NCBI RefSeq assembly: GCF_007859955.1 | Contig: NZ_SJPR01000002.1 | Location: 358,353-422,352, forward strand | From: Botrimarina colliarenosi | GTDB lineage: Bacteria > Planctomycetota > Planctomycetia > Pirellulales > Lacipirellulaceae | Direction: 5' to 3' | Length of the DNA: 64,000 nt | Shown: piece after piece, positions 43,398 through 52,742 of the stretch | Layout: every line of letters starts with the position of its first letter | How positions within the stretch are numbered: the first letter of the stretch is position 1 | Made by a program: the position numbers and the translations under genes | Notes under the pieces: generated by a model | Seen by the model: the letters and a program-made list of their open reading frames with translations, nothing else | The model's database searches: none | Told to the model about the DNA's origin: nothing

Positions 43398-43540
43398 CTT
43401 GGCTGAGGGGCTCTTTTTCCTGCTTTGCTGAGGGCTCCTTTTACTGCCTTGCTGAGGGCTCCTTTTACTGCCTTGCTGAGGGCTCCACTTTTACTGCCTT
43501 GCTGAGGGCTCCACTTTTTGTTGCTTTGCTGAGGGCTCCA
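43398..43540. repeat. T-rich tandem repeat, six units of 24-27 bp
   Basis: Each unit has the core TTGCTGAGGGCTCC followed by a T-rich stretch (TTTTACTGCC). The first unit is diverged (TGGCTGAGGGGCTC). Unit length varies by 1-3 nt through the T-rich part, so the array is not kept in one reading frame. Confidence 0.8.
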
Positions 43541-43568
43541 TTCGCCGCGGCCTACTACCGACCAACCA

Positions 43569-43626
43569 GCGCCCGACGGGGCGGGTGCGAGTTACCGCCT
43601 GGCTCGCGTCCGCCCCGGGCGTTTTT
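43569..43626 (+). ncRNA. Conserved-loop hairpin C with T5 tail (terminator-like)
   Basis: Third exact copy of the loop TTACCGCCTGG (43592-43602). The inner stem is GCGAG/CTCGC, different from A and B but fully paired; the outer stem continues through GGGGCGG/CCGCCCC and, past a 3-nt bulge, GCGCCC/GGGCGT. TTTTT follows. Confidence 0.75.
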
Positions 43627-43689
43627 ACTGCGACCGCTTATGCCGCCGCCCCCACGCCCGTAACCGGCGTCGGGGCCGCCGTCCAGAAG

Positions 43690-43750
43690 GACGCCCCATA
43701 TGGCTTGGGCGGGCTGTCCGCCTAGTCCGTCCAAGCCGGGGTGTCTTTTT
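43690..43750 (+). ncRNA. Diverged hairpin D with T5 tail (terminator-like)
   Basis: Loop TGTCCGCCTA keeps the CCGCCT core of copies A-C. Stem: 13 bp (43702-43714 with 43725-43737) plus 7-8 bp beyond a 4-nt bulge (GACGCCCC/GGGGTGTC). TTTTT follows. It lies 166 nt before the glnK start. Confidence 0.65.
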
Positions 43751-43915
43751 CGGGTGGCTCGGGCGCCTGCCTGGGTCGTGGGTGGGGATACGACGGTCGG
43801 CGAGGGGCTGACTTGGCCCCCGTTCTGGGGTAGGCCTTCACCGAGTACGATGGCAGTTTCCGTTTCCTGCCGGCAGCGATTCGCTGCGCCACGTCGTCCT
43901 CCCCTGCCTCTCTGA

Positions 43916-44263
43916 ATGAAACTCATCATCGCGATCGTCCAGCCCAGCAAGCTGGAAGACGTCAAAGCCGCTCTGGCGGAGGTCGAGGTCGTCCGCCTGA
44001 CGATCCTCGACGTACAAGGTTTCGGCCGCCAGAAGGGCCACACCGAGCAGTACCGTGGCACCGAGATCACGGTCAACCTGCTCCGCAAGGTGCAGCTGCA
44101 GATCGCCGTGAATGAGGAGTTCGTTGAGCCAACGATCAACGCCATCATTGCCGGGGGCCGCACAGGCGACGCAGGCGAGATCGGCGACGGCAAGATCTTT
44201 GTCCTCCCGATGGACGACTGCATCCGCATCCGCACCGGCGAGCGTGGCTCCGAAGCGATCTGA
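43916..44263 (+). CDS. glnK: PII signal protein GlnK/GlnB without Tyr51
   Basis: 115 aa. PII features: start MKLIIAIVQPSKLEDVKAAL, T-loop region GFGRQKGHTEQYRG, and IGDGKIFVLPMDDCIRIRTGE, the second signature. Numbering matches E. coli GlnB through residue 58 without gaps, so Y46 is kept but residue 51, the uridylylated Tyr, is Ile (GTEITVN). A 3-residue insertion (TGDAGEIGDG) lies in the segment before the ATP-binding B-loop. PII trimers read 2-oxoglutarate and ATP/ADP and, as GlnK, plug Amt channels. Placement downstream of amt supports GlnK. Control by GlnD uridylylation seems impossible at the usual site. Confidence 0.93.
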   Translation: MKLIIAIVQPSKLEDVKAALAEVEVVRLTILDVQGFGRQKGHTEQYRGTEITVNLLRKVQLQIAVNEEFVEPTINAIIAGGRTGDAGEIGDGKIFVLPMDDCIRIRTGERGSEAI

Positions 44264-44369
44264 GCGAGCGATAGCTTTCGACGGTCCGCTGTTCGCCGAG
44301 GGGCCGATGGCGCCGCCGCTGAGATCGCCTCGCCAATGACCCCTACAGCTAACTGCGAAGAGCCCTTCG

Positions 44370-45278
44370 ATGGCGGAACGTCAAACCAAGTCCTACCTGA
44401 TGCACAAGCTGCGGGAGATCGGCGTCGAGCCGAACTCCCGACATGGGCAGAACTTCCTCATCGACCTCAACCTGGTCGAACTGATCGCCAGGTCGGCCGA
44501 CCTGGGGCCGCGTGACGTGGTGCTCGAGATCGGCACCGGCACCGGCTCGCTGACCGAGCTGATGGCGCCCCAGGCGAGTCATGTCATCACCGTCGAGATC
44601 GACGCCAACCTCTACGAGTTGGCGAGCGAGCGACTCTTGCGGTTCGACAACGTGACGCAATTGCAGGTCGACGCGCTCCGCAACAAGGGGAGCTTCGCCC
44701 CAGAAGTGCTGGAGGCGGTGGGTGACGCGTTACGCGGCACGCCCGACTCGCGGCTGAAGCTCGTGGCGAATCTGCCTTACAACGTGGCGACTCCCATCCT
44801 CTCTAACCTGTTGCTGTGCGATTACACGCCCCATTCGATGGTGGCGACGATCCAGAAGGAGCTCGCCGACCGGATCGTCGCTGAGCCGTGGAGCAAGGAC
44901 TACGGCGCGCTCTCGATCTGGATGCAGAGCCAAGCGACCACCGAGATCGTCCGCGTCATGTCACCGAAGGTCTTTTGGCCGGCGCCGAAAGTCGAGTCGG
45001 CGATCGTGAAGATCGTGGTCGACCCCGAGCGGCGGGCGGCGATCCCCGACCTGAAGTACTTCCAGCAGATCGTCCGGGCCTTGTTCCTCCACCGCCGCAA
45101 GTTCTTGCGAGCAAATGTCACCTCGGCGATGAAACGCCACCTGACAAAGGAGCAAGTCGACGCCGTGCTGGACGAAATGGAGTTCGCCGACGACGCTCGG
45201 ACCGAGCAGATCGACATCGCCACCATGCAGACCTTCACCGAGAAGCTCCGGCAATTGGCGCCCGATTGGACCCTCTGA
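44370..45278 (+). CDS. rsmA: 16S rRNA dimethyladenosine transferase RsmA (KsgA)
   Basis: 302 aa. RsmA motifs: HGQNFLIDLNLVELI, LEIGTGTGSLTELM (SAM-binding motif I), VITVEIDANLYELA and the catalytic NLPYNVATPI. The C-terminal helical domain starts about residue 210. The enzyme dimethylates A1518 and A1519 of 16S rRNA late in 30S assembly, using S-adenosylmethionine. Slightly longer than E. coli KsgA (273 aa), with an insertion between motif II and NLPYN (RNKGSFAPEVLEAVGDALRG). The next gene starts about 96 nt later on the same strand. Confidence 0.95.
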   Translation: MAERQTKSYLMHKLREIGVEPNSRHGQNFLIDLNLVELIARSADLGPRDVVLEIGTGTGSLTELMAPQASHVITVEIDANLYELASERLLRFDNVTQLQVDALRNKGSFAPEVLEAVGDALRGTPDSRLKLVANLPYNVATPILSNLLLCDYTPHSMVATIQKELADRIVAEPWSKDYGALSIWMQSQATTEIVRVMSPKVFWPAPKVESAIVKIVVDPERRAAIPDLKYFQQIVRALFLHRRKFLRANVTSAMKRHLTKEQVDAVLDEMEFADDARTEQIDIATMQTFTEKLRQLAPDWTL

Positions 45279-45374
45279 GCCGGCGGCGCCTCGATCTGCC
45301 CTGGCAGTGTCTTGGCGAGCCTCGTTTTTAGCCGTAGGCTGTCACCACCTTCTGACTGCACGGAGACCGGCGCC

Positions 45375-45602
45375 ATGGCGTTCATCGAAATGACGGGCAA
45401 AACGCTCGACAAGCTGCTTGTTGAAGACGAACTGCACCACGACGACCTCGTCGCCGCGGGCGTCACGGAATCGACGATCGTCCGCGTCAACCGTGAGGGA
45501 GACATCGAGGTTCGCCGCCCGCATGGGTGGGAAGTCGTCGGCGGGCTGATCGGTGAGTTCAGCGACCGGATCCATGCCGAAACCGGCCTCGATTGGGCCT
45601 AG
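45375..45602 (+). CDS. Small conserved-looking protein, unknown function
   Basis: 75 aa from the ATG at 45375 (MAFIEMTGKTLDKLL). Charged, with no signal peptide or membrane segment. The pattern LHHDDLVAAGVTESTIVRVNREGDIEVRR suggests a small beta-sheet module of two or three strands, and the protein ends GEFSDRIHAETGLDWA. Codon use, with third positions mostly G or C, and regular composition make it a real gene rather than chance. It follows rsmA on the same strand; no function can be assigned. Confidence 0.6.
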   Translation: MAFIEMTGKTLDKLLVEDELHHDDLVAAGVTESTIVRVNREGDIEVRRPHGWEVVGGLIGEFSDRIHAETGLDWA

Positions 45603-45779
45603 GGCGCGGCGGGGACGTCGGCCGCACAGGGCCGCCGCTTACGCACTTACGGCAGCGCCACCCTCCTGACCGGTCAAACCGCAACCGGAAGCCGACCCGG
45701 TTTGCGGCGGGAATGGGTCCTGGAAGGCGAAACGCCCCTCAACAGCGGGTATCCTTAACCGGCCCTCTCGCACGGGTAC

Positions 45780-45827
45780 CACGCTAAATGGGCCCCACGC
45801 TAAATGGGCCCCACGCTAGATGGGCCC
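45780..45827. repeat. Three tandem 16-bp repeats before hisB
   Basis: CACGCTAAATGGGCCC is repeated three times (45780-45795, 45796-45811, 45812-45827; the last unit has TAGATG). It lies 48 nt upstream of the hisB start, in its probable leader. Confidence 0.8.
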
Positions 45828-45874
45828 CTCGCCATGCAGGCCGCCCAGCCCCGCCGTCCCGGAAGCCAGCCAAC

Positions 45875-46462
45875 GTGCCGCGTACCGCCCAGATCGTCCG
45901 AACGACCCGTGAGACCGACATCCGCCTCGAGCTCGAGCTCGATGGCGAGGGACGCTCCGACTTGGCCTCGGGCGTTGGTTTTCTCGATCATATGCTCGAG
46001 CTGCTGGCGAAGCACGCTTGTCTCGATCTCAAGGTCGTGGCGACGGGCGACCTGCAAGTCGACCAGCATCACACCGTCGAGGACATCGGCATTTGCCTCG
46101 GGCTAGCGGTCCGCGACGCTCTGGGGGACAAGTCGGGCATCCGCCGCTACGGGTCGATGACCCTGCCGATGGACGAAACGCTCGTCACGGCCGCCATCGA
46201 CCTGGGAGGCCGCTACGCCTTTGAGTGGCGATTGGCGATCCCCACTGAGAAGATCGGCGAGTTTGACAGCGAGCTTGTCGAGCACTTCTGGCAATCGTTC
46301 GCCGCCAACGCGGCCGCCAACCTGCACGTGGTGCTTCACCATGGCCGGAACAGCCACCACATCGCCGAGGCGGTCTTTAAGGCGTGCGGGCGGGCAATCC
46401 GCGAGGCTTCTGAGATCGACCCCCGGATGAAAGGGGCGCCGAGCACGAAGGGCTCGTTGTAA
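45875..46462 (+). CDS. hisB: Imidazoleglycerol-phosphate dehydratase HisB
   Basis: 195 aa from a GTG at 45875 ([16 protein letters not shown]), the length normal for monofunctional HisB; an ATG in the tandem repeat upstream (45788) would add 29 residues of non-homologous sequence. Metal-binding motifs are present: [40 protein letters not shown] and [14 protein letters not shown], the two His-His-Glu sites that hold manganese. It catalyses the sixth step of histidine synthesis, making imidazole-acetol phosphate. No other his gene is nearby, so the pathway genes are scattered here. Confidence 0.95.
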   Translation: MPRTAQIVRTTRETDIRLELELDGEGRSDLASGVGFLDHMLELLAKHACLDLKVVATGDLQVDQHHTVEDIGICLGLAVRDALGDKSGIRRYGSMTLPMDETLVTAAIDLGGRYAFEWRLAIPTEKIGEFDSELVEHFWQSFAANAAANLHVVLHHGRNSHHIAEAVFKACGRAIREASEIDPRMKGAPSTKGSL

Positions 46463-46668
46463 CGGCCCCAAAAAGCGTTGTGCTCCCGGTCAGTGGGGAC
46501 TCAAAACGTAGCCTTTTTGCGTCCGTAGGAGCCCGCTTTTCGCTGCACCGCCATGTGTTTTCGGTAATAATGGCGACTGTCCGAGTTTCCACTATGGGAG
46601 CGGGAAGACCGACTGCGACGGTCTCAAACTCTCTTCTCATCACAGCTTCTCACTCCTGCCCGGTAGTT

Positions 46669-47826
46669 ATGGCATATTTGCGGCTTGCCGCGGGATTGAT
46701 CGGTTTTTTCCCGGCGGTTGCGCTGGTCGCCGCTGAAGGGAACGTTTCGCTGCCGCTTGGGCAGATCGAGTCGACGGCCGGAATCCAGGACACGGACGCG
46801 CCGCCAGCGGCCTGCTGCACGCTGCCGGGTCGGTTTGCGGTTGCCGCCGCCGCTGCGAATTCGACTCGGGTCACCATCGAACCGACCGAAACGGGCCAGC
46901 GCGTGCTGATCGCGGGCCATCTGTTTGCGGAGTACGTCGCTGATACGGGTCGGCTGCCGGCGGTCTGGCCGATCATCGGTCCGAGTGGCCACGAGATGAC
47001 GCGTAGTTGGCCCCTGGGGCCGCGGAAGGCCGACGAGATGGTCGACCACCCGCACCACGAGTCGCTCTGGTTCTCGCACGGCGGCGTCAATGGCCACGAC
47101 TTCTGGCAGGGGGGCAAGCTCGAGCCGCCCCAGCGCCCCCATATCGTTCATACCGGATACCTCCGGAGCGAGGCGACCGACGCCGGAGTGGCGGTGATCG
47201 AGACCACCAACGACTGGCGCGCCGATGGCAAGACGGTGCTGACCGACGTCCGATCGCTCGCTTTCGGTCTGCTGGAAGACGCCCCGGACTCGCCCCGCTA
47301 CATCGACTTCACCATCCGCTTGCAGGCGTCCGAGGGCCCGGCGACGTTCGCCGACACGAAAGAGGGGACCTTCGGCGTCCGGGTTCCTGGCGCGATGAAA
47401 GTCGACGCCCAACTCGACGGCGAGATCCTCAGCAGCAGCGGACTCCGGGACGCCGACGCCTGGGGACAACCGGCCGACTGGGTCGATTACCACGGCCCCC
47501 TGGCTCGCGCGGAAGACGAGGCAACGGAACCGCCGATGGGAGGCATTACGATCCTGAGCCACCCCGAGTCGTTCCGTCCCACGTGCCGTTGGCATGTCCG
47601 GACCTATGGCCTCTTTGCGGCCAACCCTTTCGGCGCCGCCCATTTTCCGCCGGGCGAGCCGCAACAGGGAGCGGTGACGCTCGCCGCCGGAGATTCGCTC
47701 ACGCTCCGCTATCGCGTTATCTTTTACGCGCAGAGCGCGAGCGCCGACACCATCCGTGGCTGGCGCCAAGACTTCGCCGCCACGCCCCTCGACCAGAACA
47801 CGGCCCCCAAGGCCGCCTCCCGCTGA
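46669..47826 (+). CDS. Exported PmoA-like protein (DUF6807)
   Basis: 385 aa from the ATG at 46669, which begins the signal peptide (RLAAGLIGFFPAVALVAAEG); in-frame upstream starts would bury it. The family core is PIIGPSGHEMTRSWPLG, then MVDHPHHESLWFSHGGVNGHDFW (His-rich, shortened: DHPHHESLWFSHGGVNG), and later SFRPTCRWHVRTYGLFAANP and a final RYRVIFYAQ. The name PmoA for this family comes from an old annotation and does not mean methane oxidation; members occur in planctomycete and Bacteroidetes carbohydrate loci. The Gfo/Idh/MocA gene follows after 48 nt, a frequent pairing that suggests a shared carbohydrate role. Confidence 0.8.
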   Translation: MAYLRLAAGLIGFFPAVALVAAEGNVSLPLGQIESTAGIQDTDAPPAACCTLPGRFAVAAAAANSTRVTIEPTETGQRVLIAGHLFAEYVADTGRLPAVWPIIGPSGHEMTRSWPLGPRKADEMVDHPHHESLWFSHGGVNGHDFWQGGKLEPPQRPHIVHTGYLRSEATDAGVAVIETTNDWRADGKTVLTDVRSLAFGLLEDAPDSPRYIDFTIRLQASEGPATFADTKEGTFGVRVPGAMKVDAQLDGEILSSSGLRDADAWGQPADWVDYHGPLARAEDEATEPPMGGITILSHPESFRPTCRWHVRTYGLFAANPFGAAHFPPGEPQQGAVTLAAGDSLTLRYRVIFYAQSASADTIRGWRQDFAATPLDQNTAPKAASR

Positions 47827-47874
47827 TCTGATTCTTTATCCGCACAACATCCGCTCATCGAGCCGAGGCCAAGA

Positions 47875-49329
<1,455 letters not shown>

Positions 49330-49363
49330 GCGTTCGATTAGGTCCGTCAATCCTCTGTCAATC

Positions 49364-49399
49364 AAACCGCCCCGGCCCAATCAGGCCGGGGCGGTTTTT
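49364..49399 (+). terminator. Intrinsic terminator after the oxidoreductase gene
   Basis: AAACCGCCCCGGCC (49364-49377) pairs exactly with GGCCGGGGCGGTTT (49384-49397) around a CAATCA loop; TT follows, giving five T in a row. It lies 34 nt past the stop. Confidence 0.9.
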
Positions 49400-49610
49400 C
49401 TTGCGCCCCTTGGTCAGAAATCGCTCGCCGAAGCAGCGCGAAGCCTTGCAATAAAGTTCGTGGCGTCCACGCCCCTCGGGCGATCAGCACGCGGCGAGCT
49501 TTCTTAGTATTCCGGGCGGCGCCGCGGTCCGTCTCGAGGGTTTGGCAGTGTAAAGACGGGGGATTGCGACTCCGCCACGGACACCGCTTGCGTCGGCTAC
49601 AGGAGCATTC

Positions 49611-50999
49611 ATGAACGTCGCCCACCGACAGCGTGTGGGGCTTTGCGCCTTGGTCCTGGCGGTCTGCTGCGGCACGGCGCCCGCCGCTCAGGCAGCGGGA
49701 ATCGGCTCACCAGCGCTTTCTGCGATCCCGGCCGACTACGTCAGCTACGCGGTCGATGAGTTGCCGAGACACTTCACGACGCCCCCACTCAACAACCTCT
49801 TTGACAACACGCCCGCCAGCAATCCGATCAGCAACGCCGGCGCCGAGCTAGGGCGCGTTCTTTTCTATGACGCGCGACTAAGCCACAACAACAGCACGGC
49901 CTGTGCAAGTTGCCACACCCAAGAAACCGGATTCAGCGACCCGGAGGAACTCAGCACTGGCTTCGAAGGGGGCCAGACCGGCCGGCACTCGATGAGTCTT
50001 ACCAACGCCCGCTGGTACGCCAGCGGCAGGTTCTTCTGGGACGAGAGGGCAGCCACCCTGGAGGAACAAGTGCTCGCCCCTATCCAAGACGCCGTCGAGA
50101 TGGGATCGGACCTGGCCGACCTGGTTAATGAGCTCGCCGCGACCGACTTCTACCCCGTCCTCTTCGAACGGGCCTTCGGCGACACGGACGTGACGAGAGA
50201 GCGGATGAGCCAGGCGCTCGCGCAGTTCGTCCGCTCGATGGCGAGCTACCAGGCGCCGTACGACCGAGCGGTCGAGGCCGGCACGGCGGGGACGCCCGAC
50301 TTCGCGGCGGTCGAGGGGATCGACAACCCCACCCGGGCGGCCCAGGGGCACGCCCTGTTCCAAAGAACCTGTGCCGGCTGTCATCGGACCGACGCCCAGG
50401 TCGCCAACAACACCTTCAACATCGGCCTCGACGCCGAGACCGTCGACGAGGGCGCCGGGGACGGTGAGTTCAAAGTCCCCTCGCTGCGGAACATCGCGGT
50501 GCGTGGCCGCTACATGCACGACGGGCGGTTCCAATCACTCGAAGAGGTGATCGAGCACTACTCGAGCGGGATCCAAGCCAACCCCGATCTCGACCCGGGC
50601 CTCCCCGCGGGCGGCTTCCGCTTCAACGCCGGCGAGAAGGCGGCGCTACTGGTGTTCTTGCAAACGCTCACCGACACCGAGTTCCTGATGTCGCAGCTCT
50701 TCTCGAACCCCCTGGTGGCGCTCGCCGGGGACTACGACGGCAGCGGTGTCGTGGACGACAAGGATTACACCGCCTGGCGCGCCGCTTACGGACTAACAGC
50801 CGACGGTGTCAGCGGCCCGCTTGCCGCGGACGGCAATGGCGATGGCGTCGTCGATGCGGCCGACTACGGGGTCTGGCGAGACAACTTTGGCGCGAGCTGG
50901 GAAGACCTCACCACGGCGCTTTCCCAGGCCGTGCCGGAGCCAGCGGCTGTAACGTTGCTGGGGCTGGCTCTGGCGTGGCCGACCCGGCGACGCCGTTAA
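49611..50999 (+). CDS. Di-haem cytochrome c peroxidase with dockerin-like and PEP-CTERM tail
   Basis: 462 aa. A signal peptide (GLCALVLAVCCGTAPAAQA) is followed by a MauG/CcpA-type peroxidase. The haem sites are C98-AS-C101-H102 and C254-AG-C257-H258, with family segments ELGRVLFYDARLS, FFWDERAATLEEQ, FKVPSLRNIAVRGRYMHDG and SLEEVIEHY. After about residue 370 two calcium-type loops occur (DYDGSGVVDDKDYTAWR and DGNGDGVVDAADYGVWR), then VPEPAAVTLLGLALAW with TRRRR. The enzyme would reduce peroxide, or oxidise a partner, at the outer surface. A sorted, surface-anchored di-haem peroxidase is unusual outside planctomycetes. Confidence 0.9.
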   Translation: MNVAHRQRVGLCALVLAVCCGTAPAAQAAGIGSPALSAIPADYVSYAVDELPRHFTTPPLNNLFDNTPASNPISNAGAELGRVLFYDARLSHNNSTACASCHTQETGFSDPEELSTGFEGGQTGRHSMSLTNARWYASGRFFWDERAATLEEQVLAPIQDAVEMGSDLADLVNELAATDFYPVLFERAFGDTDVTRERMSQALAQFVRSMASYQAPYDRAVEAGTAGTPDFAAVEGIDNPTRAAQGHALFQRTCAGCHRTDAQVANNTFNIGLDAETVDEGAGDGEFKVPSLRNIAVRGRYMHDGRFQSLEEVIEHYSSGIQANPDLDPGLPAGGFRFNAGEKAALLVFLQTLTDTEFLMSQLFSNPLVALAGDYDGSGVVDDKDYTAWRAAYGLTADGVSGPLAADGNGDGVVDAADYGVWRDNFGASWEDLTTALSQAVPEPAAVTLLGLALAWPTRRRR

Positions 51000-51038
51000 C
51001 ATCGAGCGTTCGGCTACGCGGCGTGGATTGACCGAATG

Positions 51039-51175
51039 ACTAGCGCCTTGTCGAAGCTAGAAAATAGGGGTTTGCTCCACTTGCCGTTTTGGCGCTAGCC
51101 ACGGCTCTTGGTGATTCAACCGGGGCTAGCGCCCAATCGGCTCATCCTAGGATTCAGCTTTGACAAGGCGCTAGT
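51039..51175. mobile_element. Nested inverted-repeat element (MITE-like)
   Basis: The outer arms ACTAGCGCCTTGTCGAAGCT (51039-51058) and AGCTTTGACAAGGCGCTAGT (51156-51175) are complementary at 19 of 20 positions. Inside, GGCGCTAGCC (51091-51100) pairs with GGGCTAGCGCC (about 51123-51133). The element is 137 bp, non-coding, and lies between convergent genes. No target-site duplication was confirmed. Confidence 0.55.
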
Positions 51176-51240
51176 CTTGTGACCACTTCATTTGGAGACT
51201 CTCCGGGAATCCAAGTCGGAGGCCGTCGCCCGGTCGTCGG

Positions 51241-52599
51241 TTACTCGGCTTTCATCGCCGGATCATCCAGGTCGAGGCGGTAGAGAACCTGGTTGTAGTT
51301 GTAACGCGGGGTCGGCTCGGCGTGGTCTACGAACTGCGTGGTGTAGGTCCCCTCGAACAGCACAACGGGTGAGTCGGCGGGCGTCAGTTCGGGGTGCAAC
51401 CGTGGGTTGTAGAACGTTTGGTTGTTGTGGGTGACGACCTTAACCGCGGCGCCCCACGGGCCGAGGGGCGAGTCGCTCTGGGCGTACCAGATCTCTCCCA
51501 ACGGCGAAGACCCACCGAACTGCGTAAACACAGCGATCCACTTTTTCCGAAAGGCGTTCCAGGCGATCGACCCGCGATGGGGCGTGACCGGCTCTCCGCC
51601 GCCGGCCGGTGCGACAGTCGGCTGCGGTTCGAGAGTTCGCCAAGCAGCCGGGTCCTCCCACGCCTCGAAGGTCGGCGCGCATTGGAGTCGCGGGAAGGGG
51701 TCGCCAAAGAGCAGCCACTCGCTTCCCTCGTCGTCGATCCAACGGGTGGCGTGCCCTTCCGGCAGCGCGGGCGCCTGGGGATCTTCCTCCGAATGCTTCC
51801 AGAGAACGCAGTGGCGGATGAAGTGCTGCTGCTCGTCGTCCCAAACGCACAGACCGGTCTCGTACGCGGCCAGCGGGGGGCGAATCTTTGTGTAAACGGC
51901 CACCAGTCTCTGCTCGCCCGACTTGTCGGGGAGGCTGACGAGGCCGCTCAGCCAAGTCGGTCCCGATCCCGGCATCTCCGCGACCACCCGCGGCTTGCCA
52001 GAGCGGTCACGGAAATAGTCGTACCACAGACGGATCGGGGGCTCCAACGAGCGGAGTGGATGCGCGCCGGTCGTTGCGCCGAGCATGTGGAACAGGCCGA
52101 GCGGGTAGCCAGCAAGGGTGGTGTCTCCCCATAGCCAGTAGAGCCGCCCCCGGTGCTCGGCGAGTTGCACACTGTCGCACCCGAGGACGCCTTGGTCGTT
52201 CCATTCCGGGTGGTCGCCGAACCGTTGGCTCTCCCCGAAGAGACCGCCGCCCGTCAGCCGGCCGATCCGTTTGCCGGGCAGCTTCCGCTTGACGGTCACC
52301 CGCGCGTGGCCGCCCGCTTCGGGGGTGAGACGGACGCCCTCGTAGCCAAAGCCATCGGCGGCGACACCGTAGCCGTGCCCCTCGATAGCGAACCACGTCG
52401 GGACGCCCATCAGCTCGGGCAGGTCGAAAGCAATGACGCCTGCGTTGTCCGTGACGAACCGCACGTTGTGCGTGGTGCGGAGCTCCACCAGCGGCACGGG
52501 CCAGCCGGTCCCTTCTTCGACGACGTCGATGCGGAATGGCTCGTCGGCAGCGGCGACCATCGCCACGAGTAGGTACAGCAGGCAAACAGAGCGGATCAT
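51241..52599 (-). CDS. Exported beta-propeller protein, unknown function
   Basis: 452 aa from the ATG at 52599 (a GTG 6 nt earlier is possible). The signal peptide is SVCLLYLLVAMVAAADE. The N-terminal 100 residues resemble a small carboxypeptidase-regulatory-like sandwich (VVEEGTGWPVPLVELRTTHN), and the rest shows propeller-type blades: GRLYWLWGDTTLAGYPLG, WLLFGDPFPRLQCAP, HRGSIAWNAFRKKWIAVFTQF and IWYAQSDSPLGPWG. This is the layout of DUF4185 or GH43-like exoproteins. Catalytic residues cannot be fixed. It is convergent with the di-haem peroxidase gene, with the MITE-like element between. Confidence 0.6.
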   Translation of the reverse strand: MIRSVCLLYLLVAMVAAADEPFRIDVVEEGTGWPVPLVELRTTHNVRFVTDNAGVIAFDLPELMGVPTWFAIEGHGYGVAADGFGYEGVRLTPEAGGHARVTVKRKLPGKRIGRLTGGGLFGESQRFGDHPEWNDQGVLGCDSVQLAEHRGRLYWLWGDTTLAGYPLGLFHMLGATTGAHPLRSLEPPIRLWYDYFRDRSGKPRVVAEMPGSGPTWLSGLVSLPDKSGEQRLVAVYTKIRPPLAAYETGLCVWDDEQQHFIRHCVLWKHSEEDPQAPALPEGHATRWIDDEGSEWLLFGDPFPRLQCAPTFEAWEDPAAWRTLEPQPTVAPAGGGEPVTPHRGSIAWNAFRKKWIAVFTQFGGSSPLGEIWYAQSDSPLGPWGAAVKVVTHNNQTFYNPRLHPELTPADSPVVLFEGTYTTQFVDHAEPTPRYNYNQVLYRLDLDDPAMKAE

Positions 52600-52742
52600 C
52601 GGCACGGCTCAGCGGCAAGGTGACCCGTTGAGCTTAGGCAGAACCGACGGCCGGCAACAAGCAAAACCGGTGCGTGACGAGCTCGATTCACCGAGTGAGA
52701 ACCGACACTTGGGGGACCATCGCCCGGCGGTATACTGCCCGA

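Noticed and set aside
43398-43540. CRISPR array
   Set aside because: Units are head-to-tail with no unique spacers, and no cas genes are near.
43391-43663. Open frame of 90 codons over the T-rich tandem repeat
   Set aside because: Unit lengths of 24-27 bp shift the frame between repeats, the predicted chain changes pattern half way, and it would run through hairpin C. No ribosome site was seen.
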